Shown: positions 22,837 through 35,562 of the stretch, piece after piece
Numbering within the stretch: the first letter of the stretch is position 1
Layout of the letters: every line of letters begins with the position of its first letter
NCBI RefSeq assembly: GCF_036711975.1
Contig: NC_091967.1
Location: 22,878,001 to 22,942,000, forward strand
Origin: Onthophagus taurus
Taxonomy: Eukaryota; Arthropoda; Insecta; Coleoptera; Scarabaeidae
Length of the DNA stretch: 64,000 nt
Direction of reading: 5' to 3'
Made by a program: the position numbers and the translations under genes
Notes under the pieces: model-generated
The model's input: only the letters and a program-made list of their open reading frames with translations
Told to the model about the DNA's origin: nothing
Database searches by the model: none

Positions 22837-22980
22837 CGTTCCGACTGGTTGGGAATTCCTCAGATGCAATTACCTATGGTAATTACACCTGTCAAATAAT
22901 TCCGCCACATTTGAATATCACTGCATCATACGACATATCAGATTGCATCTGACGAGCTTCCAACCAGTTATAACGTTAGC
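22837..22980. repeat. Imperfect inverted repeat / small hairpin element
   Basis: aacgttccgactggttggga...cagatgcaat (22837-22872) pairs with attgcatctgacgagc...ccagttataacgtt (22944-22980). The interior carries a smaller palindrome around acctatggtaatta. The structure suggests a tiny MITE or the core of a larger one. Confidence 0.65.
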
Positions 22981-23107
22981 TGAAACAATGCTATAATGTC
23001 AATTATAATCTAATTATTTAATCCTACTATTATTACTTTATTATACTCTTACCGAAAAATCACTTTAAAATGACGTTTTCATCTGTCATTCTGAACTGTT
23101 CTGAACA

Positions 23108-23133
23108 AACTTCAACTTTTAAAAGTTGAAGTT
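23108..23133. repeat. Perfect 26-bp palindrome
   Basis: aacttcaactttt is followed immediately by its exact reverse complement aaaagttgaagtt. It lies about 675 bp upstream of the Tango1 start codon. It could be chance, a TE end or a protein-binding site. Confidence 0.8.
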
Positions 23134-23806
23134 AGCGGCAAATTTAAAAATATAAAACGAATTGGAATCTATACTTTTTAAATTAAAAGAATGATACTGG
23201 CAATAATTGTTATTGCTGTCTCTCATCATTCCCACTATTAATAATAAAATTGTTAGTTTAATTAAATTATTTCAGTATAGACCTAATGCCATCTTACGGG
23301 GGGATTTCGACATACAATCAGTCCCAAGTTCTCCTATCAAAGATCCCTGGGGCTGCTGCCATCTGGTGGTCATAATCGGAATTAAAATTATTTGATCTAC
23401 TATTTATATTTATAAACAAAGTTATAAATAGTTATAATTTATAATATAATGTAAAAATTTGTTAATTTTTCATTCCAAAAATATATTTAATAAATGTTAA
23501 TAAAATATCGTAACATTCAAATTAAATAAAATTTAAAACCCCTTTCTCTGGGCTTTTCAACTTCATTCTGTTGAGCTTATAACTGCGGTGTAATCAATAT
23601 TAATAAAACAAAATATTTTATATAATGTTGTTATTAATTGAGATTTATTATAATTATTTTTGAAATAATAGACTTTACAACAAAATAGATTTCGCGCCAT
23701 TATTTAAAATGCTTTCAAAACAATAGTTCTTCTTAGTATCACAGCTGTCACCTGTCAAAGTAATCAGTGATGTGGCTCATCGGGATGCTTATCAAATAAT
23801 GCAAAA

Positions 23807-26800
23807 ATGTTCACTTTAAAGCTTTTATTTCTTGTGATACTTGCGGTAATTCCTCAAAATGTTATATCAAATATATCGGACAAAAGATTGTGTGCCAACC
23901 AGGAATGCACAGGTAAAAATAACAGACTTTTTTAACACTTAACCTACAAAATCATATGTCACAATCTTAAATAAATGTGTTTTTAGAACGAATATCTCTC
24001 GCAAGAACCGTTTTACGCTATAATAGTCCCGAAAAGGGGTTATTATCGGTGCCGCAAAACAAAGAGGTAATCGTTTTTAGTAAATCAGCTGGTTCAAACA
24101 TGGATTTGTGGGGGGTAGAATACAATGGAAAAAGGGGATATTTGAACAAGAAATTTTTAAGGGAAACCCGCATATTTAAAAAGGAGCTTCCGTTTCTCGT
24201 TGATACAGAATTTGCTAAGCTCGAAAAGGTGCCTTCCTCAGATCATTCTGAGGACATTTTACCTAATCAACAGACTGAAGTAATCGATGGTACCACCATT
24301 ACCTTAAGTCCTAATGATATTAACCCAAGTGCCACACAAGAAAATGTTAAACCAACAGAGAGTGTTTTAAACACTCTCAATGAAGAATCAGAAAATGAAG
24401 ATGATGATGAAGGAGATGATGATGATGAGGATGGTGAAGATGATGAGGATCAAGAGGAGGAAGTACAAATAATTGATGATCCAATTATTACAGTACATAA
24501 AGGTGAAATAAATGGTTCAGATGAGTCTAAAGGAGAAAAAGAATATGGAATGGATATAAAAAGTCAAGAAGATATTATAACCAAAGGTTCGATAACTTCA
24601 AGGAGTTTATTACAGCATGATGAAGAAATTGTTTCAACAGATGATGTTTTTAAAAAAGAAACTGTGAACTCTGAGGATGATATAGTTGATAATCCTAAAT
24701 CTGAAGAAGTAATAAAAGAAAGTGTGGTTGTAACAACAGAAAACGTTTTGGATGTTCCATTTAATGATGATTCAGCAAAAATTGAGACAGTTACTGAAAA
24801 TCCTGGACTATTGAAAGAAAATGATGAAGATGTTAAAAATAGTAGTGATGATAGCTTCTGGGGTTTTGGATTAGGAAATATACAGAAAGAAATTAATGCC
24901 ATATTTGAGGATGAAGGGAATGAGTTGGAAAAAAATGCTTCAGAAGAAAACAATGTTCAAAATTCTCATGAAGAAGTTCCAAAAGAGGAAAATATTCCTT
25001 CTGTATCAATTCAAATTGAAAATAACAATGAAAATGTTGATGTAAAAGCTGAAAGTACTGAAAATATTGAACAAGTTAATGAAAATCATAAAATTGAGGT
25101 TGAAGATGATACAAAGAAAGAAAATAGTTTATTAGAATCAGTCCAAATTGACAATAATGATATTGTAAAAAGTGAAAATGTTGAAGGGAACGATGAAAAT
25201 ATGAATATTACTGTTGAAGAACCTAAAAAAGAGGATACACCATTAGAATTGGATTCAGTAGAAGAAGCTGATGTAAATGTTGGTATGGTTGAAATAGAAA
25301 ATCTTGATAAGATTGATGAAAATAACAATATTATTGTTAAAGATGTTTTAAAGGAGGAAAATACACAAATTAAAGAAGTTAAAGAAAATCTTGATACAGT
25401 AAAAATTGAAAATTCTGATGATTCTGAAAAGAACAATGAAATTAATTTAAATGTATTATCAGAAAATCCATCTCAATTTGAACCAATCACGCCAATTAAT
25501 ACTGATTTTGATCCCCAAAAGATTATTCAAGACACTCAAACTCCTAATATTGTTGAAGATATAAATGTAGAAATACCAATACCGGAAAATACAATTATTC
25601 CTGAAACACCAATAATCGATAATATTAATAATAATATTAATCAAGATTTAATTCAAAATGAAATTCCATCATTGAATGAAAATCTTGATTTAATTCAAAA
25701 CAATCAAGAATTTGTTCCTAATATTGCTGAAGACCATCACTCAATTAATACCACTCCTGAAAATCCGTCTGAAAATTTAGAACTTGATTCTGAAAAAGAA
25801 TCGGATTCTGGTGGATGGTATAATAGTTTTTTTGGTACTACTGAAGATGCCCATGGTAATGAAAATGTCGTAGAAGAACCTAATTTGCAAGAAAATGTTG
25901 AGGAAAATGTTGTTAGTAGTGAACAAACTGAACATGAACATAACATTTGGACGAATCCGTTTCATTCTTCAAAAGAAGAATTAAATAGTGAACCGCCATC
26001 TGTTGAAGAAATAGGTAAGTAAAAATTAAAATTATAAATTTGTAAGCCTTCTGTTATTATTATTTCTACTTCATTCAACAATTTTTTTGTTTTTTACATA
26101 GTAGTTGACAATTACTTTTATAAATGAACTGACTTCTTGTCAAAACTATTTTAACATTTGCTTCAAAAGTGTTTATATACCGAATCAAAATTCTTGTGAT
26201 TTAGTGAGAATAGTGTTTTGGAGAATACGTTGTAATCGTACTTATGCCTAAGGAACTAAGATCAGTGGAACATTTTTATATGAGTATATTTGGTAACTAT
26301 TACAATGTCTTGTATTGATAGAATATTTAGCTATGTATTATAGCAGAAATACCCTGTGGATTTTACTATTGAATACTTGTAAAATTGGCATCTAAAATTA
26401 AGGTGATATAAAAGTCACTTAAGAAAGTAAATAAAACAAAAGTAATAAATGGAAATTGAAAAACGATCAATTTTAAACAATCATATTGATTGAAATAACA
26501 AATTTTTGAAATAACGAGTAGACAGAGGGTCGCTGATATGTATGGAAACGGTCGGTTATCTCCTAAAGTAAGATGCCAGCGAAAAATGTTAAGATACAAC
26601 AAGGACAGTAGAATCTAACAGGACTGCTACATCCATTGTATTTTTTAGCCCACGTTGGTTGCCCGTACTCTACGTCACACTATTTGCCACGCCCTGTTAA
26701 CTGTCATTCAGTACTATGCGTTTGGTGTGTTTTTAGAGATTTAGAGGTTGTATGATAGACATTAATACGTCTAAACTAAACAAATAAAACTTCAAAAATA

Positions 26801-29800
26801 ATATGAATACGTCTAAAAATACACAGCAAACGCATAGACCACAACAACAGCTGGACGTGGAAAATGGTGTGACGTAGTTTTTCGGGCACGTTGTCACAAC
26901 AATGGATGTAGTAGTCCTGTTAGATTCTACTGTCCTTGCAGATACGAAAGTTTTAGTGTTTTTTAAAATTTATTACAATAAAGACAAATTAAGTATAAAG
27001 TCAGTCAAAAAGTTATGACGAAACAAAGTTATGTTTTAATTAATGGAACATCCTGTATGAAATCCTCTTAAAATTCTAAACAAAATATTTTGATACTTTT
27101 ACTAATAAACTAAAACATTAGTTAATTTACCTACTTTGTTTCCATGGCACACATTGTTTTAACTATCTTTAGTTATCCTCTAAAAACATTGGTCTGTATC
27201 GAATAGTAAAAAGCGTTTTATCTTGAAAACGATAAACGTTAGCGCATTTTGATAAGAGTACCCTTTTTGCTTAAAAAGTACAGAGAATAAGAATTTTTAT
27301 TCAAAAAGCCAAAAAGTATACTGTCATAAAAGTTATTGTTATTTTAATCCGTAAAGAATACGTTACAGAGCGCCCTCTACCGGCTATAGTAACACATAAT
27401 CGTCTTTCTCATGCCAAAAAACTGAAAAAACCCCCGTATACCAAATTTGAAAAGAATCGGTTGAAATACACGTGTAATATTAAATAAAAATCAAAAAAAA
27501 AAATTAAATTTATAAATTTAATTTGAACACCTGTATCTCCAAAACAAAGCGTTTGTCGACCTATGTTTATATGAAGTTTTTGTGTTAATTTTAAAAGATC
27601 TATCGACTGTTAAAGTCCTGCTACAAAAACCTGAAACATCCTGTATATTTTAGTTTTGAGGTTCAAAATATTAAAGATTACTATTGCCTATTTTATCTGT
27701 TGGCCAAAATTATATTCTACCATGACAAACAATTCTACAATTTTCGTCTAGATTCAATAAAAATAAAACGTATTTATACAGATAATCCCTCAAAAATGCT
27801 TAAGTAACACATTTAACAGCCCTCTAATTTTACTACCAAAAAATGTAGCTACTTAAAAATTTAAATCATAGTATAAGTATCACTATAGCATTGTTACAAT
27901 ATAAATACAATCGGTTTAAAAAGTATTACAAGCAATTTTCGTTAATTATGCAATAACCATAAGAAAGGTACCCAACAAACCGTACAGGTGTACCACGTAA
28001 GTGGTTCGTTAGAACTTTATTATTTATTAGGTTCTACTATTCGTGCAGTTTTGAAATTTTGGTAGTATTGGTTGATGATCTGAAACTTTCAATCTAAAAT
28101 ACTTTCAAGATTATAGCTATAGTTTTTATGACATCTTTTAAGTATATCTACTTAAAAAATATGTTGACTTACACCACTTTCAAAATAAACGATCCATTTA
28201 ATATTACATATTATACAGGGTGAGTCAGAAAGAATGGGAAATCCGAATACCGGAGATACTAGACACCAAAATATGATGATTTAACCTAACATCTCTTATA
28301 CAAATGTCAGTGGTTTTCAAGGCACAGGTTGTTGAAAGTTAAGTTCTTATTTCGAAATTTCTTGATAATTTTGAAGCTTTTTGTTCTATTAGCATAAAAT
28401 TTTGTAGTTTTATGTTTTCAAGCATGAGAAATACGAATTTGAAACTTATTTTGTTATTGCTCGTAGAAAGCGCCAGATACACTTCTCGTTCGATAAATCA
28501 AATCATAAGTTTTTTGGCTGTGGAGCTACGACCAATAAGAGTTTCATTTCATGTAAAATGAATTTATCATGTTTTCTACATTGTGTTATTAGTTATTACA
28601 TCGTAATAATCCTGTGGTGTGTAAATAAAATTCTTTTTTCGCAATGCCATTTCGTGATCAATTATGTCAATGTTATTTTCCAACGACTGGACAACCTTGA
28701 ACCACATCAATGCCATTTGTAAATTTAGATTTTGCCCAGTACACATGTCAATGTAATAACATGGCATTGGGTCATTACATTTTCTAAATGCCTCAAACAG
28801 CAAGAAGCTAGTTTTTGCAATTCCCTGGAAGCAATAGTTTCGTCCCACACATACATATTAACTTTATTATCGTGAAAATTGTGAAAAGCCTCGTTTAAAA
28901 CATACATATTTCGCTTATAATATGCGATTGAGATAGATAATTTGTGGTAAAGTAAGGCTTTTTGTAAGTTAAAAGAGAATGCAAAGTATTTATCAGGATA
29001 TTTTGATGCCAGAATTTTATCTTCTTGTAATGCTTTTCTTGCTAATTCAGCATCTTGCAAGTGAACATCATGTCTTTGTACAAGAATTGTTTTTTCTTTG
29101 TCATCAGCTGTAACTTGAAATCTCGTTTAAAGATTTTCCTGTATGTCCATTCATTAAGTGAACACAAGTTATTTTCCTTTCATTTTTCTTATGTTTAATT
29201 CAGAATTTAAAAGCATCCGTTCTGGATTTTGGGATCAAGTATAGTGACTTTCAAATGCCGGAAAGCTTTTTATGTGTTCTGTCACCGTATTCGTCACTAG
29301 CTCACTAGTTCTTCTGCTAGAGCCATCCATTTTTCCACGCATGTCTTTCGGAATATTCTCATGCGCTTTTAGGATACGATCAATTCGTCCAGTAGATATT
29401 TGGAAAGTATCAATGAAAAATTTCTCACATACTAAAATGTTTCAGGTAAAATTTAAAACCATATGCCCTCATAGTGCCCGAATTATTTTTAGGCCTTCTT
29501 CTATTGACAGTTTCACATTGAACATTACAATAGAAAAATACATTTTGCTTATTAAAATCCCCTACATTCCAGAACTTATCAAAAATATGTATACGTTGTT
29601 TCATTAATACGTTCTATACATTTCTTCGAACAATTACAATTTTTGGATTCGAATTTTTTTGCTGGAATGAGTTTTCCTCTTTTTGTATAGTACTTATGTC
29701 CAGTATTTCTTCGCATATATTTTCCTTTATTTTGTTCTTCAGAATCTAAATTCTCAGTATATAACAACATCCTCATCTGATGAAGATTCTACCTCTATTA

Positions 29801-32800
29801 TTCTTCTTCTCTTTTTAAGATTCGTTAATTTGATGTTCATAGCGGAATTATCTTCATCCTCTGAATCTAAGATTATTCTTCTATTTATATTCTTGGGCTT
29901 TATTTCTGTGTGAATTTATTTAAAATTAAATAAAATAAATATTTTCAATTGTCAAAATAATATTGATTTACCATTTGTTCTTACCTATATCACTATCTGA
30001 TGTTAATCTCTGAAGTTATCCATTTTAGGAAAAAAAATACAATAAGTAACCTAAACTACTAACTCTTGACGCTCTTGACACGTAATATGACACATAATAT
30101 AAAACAAATGCAAAAAAATAACGGGCTACTGATCGACAATCATCAACTAAGCCACTTACCTCTGTCAATTGGACTTACACCACTTTCATAATCGATGATT
30201 ATGATACTTCATTTACCGACCAATTTTAAATTGTACAAAACAGGAGAATTTTTTAAGAAATTAAACAAGGACTAGTTATACACAAAAAATTTACATTACG
30301 TAATATCTAATTTTTTTTCAAAAATGGACTTACACCACTTTCAAAATAAACGATCCATATGTTAACATTCACTATGCCATTTGACTGTCCAGGTAGTCGT
30401 ACTATTGAAAGAACTTTGATAACTTACACTCAGATTTCATGCATTTCATGCAGGTTAAGAATATATCGGGTACCGGAAGTCATCCATAAACTCTGAATAA
30501 ACTATATTTATTATCTTCGAATCTCATCCACAAACTTTAGCAGAATTTTTCGAGAACTATCGGAATATCAAATCGATTTAATGTTAATGCTGTCGTATTA
30601 CATATAAAATATCTATATAACACTTATAAGAATATATTACTAAAATATTGAATAAAGATAAATATAATTAAATGATATTCAATAAAAGACAATACTTACA
30701 TAAATATATAAAATAAATGTTTATGAAAAGCATTCGAATGAAACAACAAAAAATCAATAATTATATTTTGGCAAAAGTACAATTGCTTTGTTTATCCAAC
30801 AATTACTTTCTATCTATTAATATACATTTTCAGTATTGAACGCATCCAACTGGCACATTTTTTCATTAATTTCCCAACACTCTCTTCTAATATGCATACA
30901 AAAACACACTAACTCATTTTTTTGGTTGCATACCCATTAAGTGTTAAACACCGTTTTAATTATATTTCTCTCCCTCTTTATCATTTCACACAGTTACAGT
31001 GCAGTTTAACTCACCTTATAAACCAGCAGGTGTTGTTTATTTTCCGTTTTCACTTTACAGATTCTTGTTCTACTAACGCGGATGATTGTTCAAACTTTTT
31101 GGGTACCATTCAAAATCAATTAGATATGGATTTTAGCAGTATAAATTTCTCCGATATCTTAAACTTGATTACAGTATTAGGAATAACTGGAATAAGTATC
31201 GTGATATTTTTACTTGGTTACATTGCTATTGATAAAAGCCGCCGGGAAACACCGTTGGTGGCTAAAATTAACAAACTAGAAAAAGCGCTTCTCATTTCTA
31301 CAAAAGAAAATCAGATTTTAAAGGAACAGGTAGCGGAATCTGAAAGTGAATCTAAAGAACAAGATGTGGTTACATCGAAAATTTATACGGAATTAGAAGA
31401 TTGTAATCGACAATTGATGGCTGCTAAGACAATACTTGAAGATCAGGTGCAAAGTTTGGAAAAAGAATTGGAAAATTCAACGGAAGTTGGATTTGAATTA
31501 AATAGAATGTTATCGGAGATATTAAAATCGCAAAGCGGGAGTGATATGTTAGTTGCGAATATCGAAAATTTACAGAGACAATTGGTCGAGCAACAAGGAA
31601 CGATTAATTCAATTAACGCGACTTTAAACCTAAAGGATACCGAAAATCATGAGTTACAATTAGAATTGGAAATAAAAAATAAAAAAGTAATCGATTTGCA
31701 AGCTGAATTAGATAAAATGGCTTTGAGTTTATTGAAAGTTGAAGAAGAAAAAGATCAAATGCAGTCGAAGCTTGAAATTGAACTCCAAAAAATGAAAGAA
31801 GAATTAAATAATACAAAAATATCTTTTGGTGGAAATAAAAACAAATTAACCGAAGAAATAAATAGTTATAAAAAACGTTTAGGAGAATTACAAAAATCTT
31901 TCGATTTAAAATCGAGTGAATATAATATTTTAAAAGAAAATTTCAATCAAATCAAATCCATTAAAAATAACCAAGAAGTAATGAAAGATTTATTACAATC
32001 AGTTACCTCTAAAGCTGAACTTGCCGAGTTACAAAAAGAAAATAACAATCTAAACCAATTATTGGTTCAGGAAAGGCAAATTAAAGTTTCATTGGAGGAA
32101 CGCGCCCAAGATATATTAAAGGAAATGAATGTTTGTAAAGAAAAATACGACGAAGTGGACAAAGAAAAATTGGAAGCCCAAACTAAATTGGAAGTTTTAG
32201 GAAATTATTTTAAAGAAAGAGAAGCAGAATTGCAAAAGTAAATATTTCATTTTAATTTAGAACGAAATTAATCTTTTATTTATAGGGAATTAGCAAAACA
32301 AGAAGCTCTTTGGCAAGAGAAACAGGGTGAGGCCACATCTTCGACTGAACGAATACGATATATCAAAGAAGAATTACAAAATTATAAGTAAGTTTTTTTA
32401 AACAAAAATTGATTCTATTTAATGTATTGTTTATTTTGTTATAGGAGTCAAAACGAATTGCTGAAACAAGAAATCGTTTCTCAGGAGGTCGAGTTGAAGA
32501 GTCAAATTTCCGTTTTGGAAAAGAAAGCTCATGAAAGCTGGCTTTCAGCTCGACAGGCTGAACGAAGACTTGAAGATGCTAAACAAGAAGCGGCGCAGCT
32601 ACGAAATAGACTTACATTAAAAGAACGCAGTTTTACCGAAGATAAAGGACAACATCGTAAGAAAACTCCATGTCATAATTTATTGTTCTATTATTTTATT
32701 TTGTGATTTTAGGTGTCCAATCTCCTTTAGAACAAAACGGCGAAATTATTGAGTCTCCAGCTTCCCCCCCTCTGCTTTATACGACCCCCCATGACCACCA

Positions 32801-33348
32801 TCTTACGACATCTCCTGGTCCACTGCCTCCCGGTTTACCGCCGTTCCTGCCTCCACCACCACCCGGCGTACCACCATTTATGCCACCTCCAATCCCCGGT
32901 GTACCTGGTTTTATGCCGCCGCCACCATCCATGTTCCCAGTAGACCATAGACCACCTCCGTTGGGTCGCATGTCATCCCCTCCGCTTAATTCTAGGTACT
33001 CACCAGACTCTTCGAGATACAGCGATCGGTACGACGACAGGAACAACAGTCCGAGTCCACCCCCGTACGACGAAGACGATCGTTATGGACCAGTTTCACC
33101 ACCCCCCAGACACGGTAGACCATACAGCCCATATAGAAACGATAGGAGGGAGTATAAAAGACCAAGTGTGGGTGGTGGAAGAATTAATGGTAGAAATAAA
33201 GGTATTGTTTTTTTTTAAAGACGAAATATTTGTAATTAATTTTTTATTTTATTTTATATTTTTTACTTCAGGGGATGCTAGTTCGGGATCAGAGAATTCA
33301 AATAGTGAAACAATAGATAGAACAAACAGGCATCACACTAAGATCTAG
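23807..33348 (+). CDS. Tango1: Transport and Golgi organization protein 1 (TANGO1/MIA3 family), seven exons
   Basis: ER-exit-site receptor that links bulky lumenal cargo such as collagen to COPII coats. Exons: 23807-23912, 23987-26014, 31061-32237, 32286-32387, 32445-32656, 32713-33201, 33272-33348; frames join to 4,191 nt, 1,396 residues. Order: signal peptide (LKLLFLVILAVI); lumenal SH3-like MIA domain (KRLCANQECTERISLARTVL ... NMDLWGVEYNGKRGYLNKKF, about 29-95). A ~600-residue acidic Glu/Asn/Asp-rich lumenal region follows (two short WGFG/WYNSFFGT islands). Then come one transmembrane helix (LGITGISIVIFLLGYIAI, about 750-770), a long cytosolic coiled coil to about 1205 with AHESWLSARQAERRLEDAK, and a Pro-rich C-terminus (PPPPGVPPFMPPP) that in the family binds Sec23. 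The 5,046-bp intron 2 carries TE debris. Identification is firm from the domain order. Confidence 0.95.
26015..28166. other. First part of Tango1 intron 2
   Basis: Apart from the foldback element at 26600-26939 I see no coding sequence. Fragments such as aacatcctgtatgaaatcc near 27050 and gaaacatcctgtatattt near 27640 resemble Tc1/mariner-type element ends and may bound another degenerate insertion, but no transposase is visible between them. Confidence 0.45.
26600..26939. mobile_element. Foldback MITE with ~40-bp terminal inverted repeats in Tango1 intron 2
   Basis: caaggacagtagaatctaac... (26600-26639) is the inverse of ...gttagattctactgtccttg (26900-26939), with about one mismatch. Inner segments also pair (tacgtcacactatttgccac with gtggaaaatggtgtgacgta). 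agatac occurs just outside both ends. There is no coding capacity. Confidence 0.88.
28167..30357. mobile_element. Candidate 2.2-kb element bounded by 31-bp direct repeats
   Basis: The same 31-bp sequence, starting gacttacaccactttcaaaa and ending cgatcca, is present at 28167-28197 and 30327-30357 in the same orientation. A partial third copy is at 30171-30190 (ggacttacaccactttcata). Between them lies the minus-strand transposon-like pseudogene. Direct rather than inverted ends are unusual for a DNA transposon. They could also be a duplication or the ends of two tandem copies. Confidence 0.55.
28560..29780 (-). pseudogene. Transposon-type ORF remnant (Cys-rich N-terminus, VWDE...SC core)
   Basis: Minus-strand segments in order are: NTGHKYYTKRGKLIPAKKF with a Cys cluster (NCNCSKKC); FFIDTFQISTGRIDRILKAH; KDMRGKMDGSSRRTSELV; YKRNMYVLNEAFHNFHDNK; VNMYVWDETIASRELQ and LASCCLRHLENV; YYIDMCTGQNLNLQMALMWF; and VVQSLENNIDIIDHE. 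I recognise this order from uncharacterised repeat-associated proteins common in arthropods and probably transposase-derived; I cannot name the superfamily. Several frameshifts and stops make it dead. It lies antisense inside Tango1 intron 2. Confidence 0.6.
30358..31060. other. Last part of Tango1 intron 2
   Basis: AT-rich, ending in the acceptor ...cactttacag at 31060. The Tango1 frame stays open upstream of this acceptor to about 30922 but without an ATG, so an internal promoter for a short isoform is not supported here. Confidence 0.5.
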
Positions 33349-34015
33349 CACTTATCCTGTTGCTTCTACTACTGATTTGAAAATACGTTTGTCGTCATAG
33401 AAACTATTAGTTGTTTATTCTTCATAATATGTATGTATTATTTAATTATTTAGTAGGTGCCTAATATTAATCCAAATATTATTTTTTTATCTCCCGTTTT
33501 TTTGTATATAATCGTAATAAAAATGGCCGCATTTTTTTCCTTCAAAAAGAATCTGTATAAATCCTTGCATATAAATATGTATATAATTCTTCTGGTTTTT
33601 CAGCGCTCTAATCTTTGCCAAGCTAATTCTTTACTCCAACATATTCCCTTATAGATTTTTAAATGATTCTAATTACAATTAGGTCATTTCTTTTTTCATT
33701 TGGTTAGTGTTATTTATGTTTATACACCTAAACATGTATAAAAGTTTGTAATTATATAATATTTACGAATTACAAATCATTCATTTTAATTACCATCAAT
33801 ATTCAAATCCTGTTTCTCTTCCTAATATACTTTTTAACGATGTTTATATTTTTGACATCTCCAAACCAAGTTTTTATATTTTGAAAAAATCAGTTTCTAA
33901 TTTATGGGTTGATGTTATTGTTCCAAAAAATACATGTTTGGGAGAGAATGTGTCTTAAATATGGTACTAATTTTGTCCAATTGTGAACTTTGCTTGCTAT
34001 TTTGAAGAATAAGTT
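33349..34015. other. Tango1 3' untranslated region and intergenic DNA
   Basis: Follows the stop at 33346-33348. An aataaa lies near 33516, a plausible poly(A) signal. No other gene is seen. Confidence 0.5.
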
Positions 34016-34188
34016 AACTGGAACCATCTGGAAAAATCCTGTGACTTATCTATAGATAAATGGGTGATTTTATGGCGAAACTAAAGATAGAATTTAAAAC
34101 GGCTTGTAAATTCTTTGTTATACTGCCTCATACTAAGTGCCATGCTCAGTCAGCTGTCGTTGTATTGTATGTCATGCGCATACATACT
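34016..34188. repeat. Direct repeat flanking the nested hAT/LINE cluster, copy 1
   Basis: The segment from taactggaaccatctgg through atgggtgattttatggcg and aagtgccatgctca is repeated in the same orientation at 38209-38385 (copy 2), about 4.2 kb away. Similarity is high for the first ~135 bp and weaker after that. Each copy abuts one end of the hAT-like cluster. Confidence 0.75.
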
Positions 34189-34331
34189 AGTGGTGGAGCG
34201 GATATCCGGCAACTATTCGGCCACTTTTTACATTCCGGCCGGATACCGGATAGGTACCAAATATCCGGCTTTGGGCGGAAATTTTATACGTACTTCCCGA
34301 CGCCTAATTTCTTTTCGAACTAGACATTTTT

Positions 34332-34917
34332 GATATGTGGTTTAAAAATAAATTTGTTTTACACGTAAAAAAATGTATAGACGGCAAAGGCCTCCATCAA
34401 AAAGCAGTATTGCTTCTTGATAATGCGCCATCTCATCCGTTAGTTGAAGCGTTGTCAGCTGAGAACGAGAATATCACAGTTTTGTATCTTCCACCAAATG
34501 TGATCGTCCTAATTCAACCCATAGATCGGGGCGTAACTGAAAAAATGACAAAAAAACAAACAACACATACATGCTGTATACAACATATCGTATGCCTGGG
34601 AAAATGTGAAAGCTACCACAATTGAAAAATGTTTTAACAATATTTTATGCCATGAATCAGCTGAAGGACATGAAATTGATAGTGATGAACCTTTAGATGT
34701 GTTTCAGTCGTTAAAAAATGTTCAGGGCTGTGAAGAATTGGATGATGAAAGCATTCTGGAATGGTTAAATATTGACTGGAATATTTTGGACTGTGAACAT
34801 ATGAACGACGATGATCTAGTAGATGGTGTTACCAAACCAATCTCTAAATCGAGTTCACTCCAAGAATGTAGTGACGATGACATCTTAGATCCAAAGTCAG
34901 CTGCAAGGAAGCACTAG
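34332..34917 (+). pseudogene. Tigger/Jerky-like DDE transposase remnant
   Basis: Begins inside the catalytic domain: DGKGLHQKAVLLLDNAPSHP, then NITVLYLPPNVIVLIQPIDR. The LLLDNAPSHP and LPPN...QP.D motifs define the DDE_1 (pogo/Tigger/Jerky) family. After a frameshift near 34540-34610 it continues as KATTIEKCFNNILCHES and an acidic C-terminus (ELDDESILEWLNIDWNIL). The N-terminal DNA-binding domains are absent. Confidence 0.78.
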
Positions 34918-34920
34918 CAG

Positions 34921-35562
34921 GTGCTGAAACTCTTAAATTTTATGGAACAGCAAGATAATATTAACTTTCGTTCTCGAATCCAAAAATGTCATTTCGCTAT
35001 CTTGTATCAAAAATAACTAGTTTATTATTATTATTTACTTTTATAGTAAAGAAAGAAAGTTTTACGCCAGTTTATTTCTTTCATTATACAATCTAACCTT
35101 TTCTTAGAACAAAAATTAAACTTTCGTATTTTAATAATTTTGAAAACGTCAGATTGTATTATCTCTTTGTAACAATCCCAATACGATATATAAAATCTCT
35201 TGTTGCAGTTTCGTCTAGCTTTCTTCTCTTCGCTTATAATTCATCATCACATTCATTATTAACAGAACTGTCGCTGTTATCACTTTCAATTATTGATTAA
35301 AGTATCCTCTTTTTAATGCAAAAAACCGTTTTGAAAAATCGCTTTTAGTTCTTGAGAAATAAATTTTTGAAATGATCGACAATTTTTTCGAATTTTGCAA
35401 TTTTCACCGATTAAGTTTTAAAAATTCGTATTAAATCCAGTTCTTGGAATATGAGTATGAAAATTTCCCAAAGTGTTAATAAAAATGTCCTCTTTCCAAT
35501 GAACCAACCCGTTTTGAAAAATAGCTTTTAGTTTTTGAGAAAACAATATTTGAAGTTTTGAT
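34921..35562. repeat. hAT-internal sequence: transposase scrap and ~355-bp repeat unit (left part)
   Basis: 35160-35300 is the same sequence as 10660-10800: on the minus strand it encodes an acidic stretch followed by AKRRKLDETATR-like residues. From 35300 the ~355-bp repeat begins (gtatcctctttttaatgcaa). It is cut at 35562 by the LINE insertion and resumes at 37543. Confidence 0.7.

Larger units (their letters stand above)
22141..23806. other. Intergenic region upstream of Tango1
   Basis: No gene is recognisable. It contains an imperfect ~140-bp hairpin at 22837-22980 and a perfect 26-bp palindrome at 23108-23133, both listed separately. The last few hundred bases before 23807 probably include the Tango1 promoter and leader; no element can be assigned. 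Confidence 0.5.

Noticed and set aside
24564..25965. Long antisense frames opposite Tango1 exon 2
   Set aside because: Ser/Phe-rich shadows of the acidic coding strand (gaa/gat codons read in reverse).
30922..31060. Upstream extension of the Tango1 third exon as an alternative short-isoform start
   Set aside because: The frame is open but begins without an ATG and a good acceptor sits at 31060.
32749..33046. His/Pro- and Gly-rich frames over the Tango1 proline-rich exon
   Set aside because: Alternate-frame reflections of the repeated proline codons.
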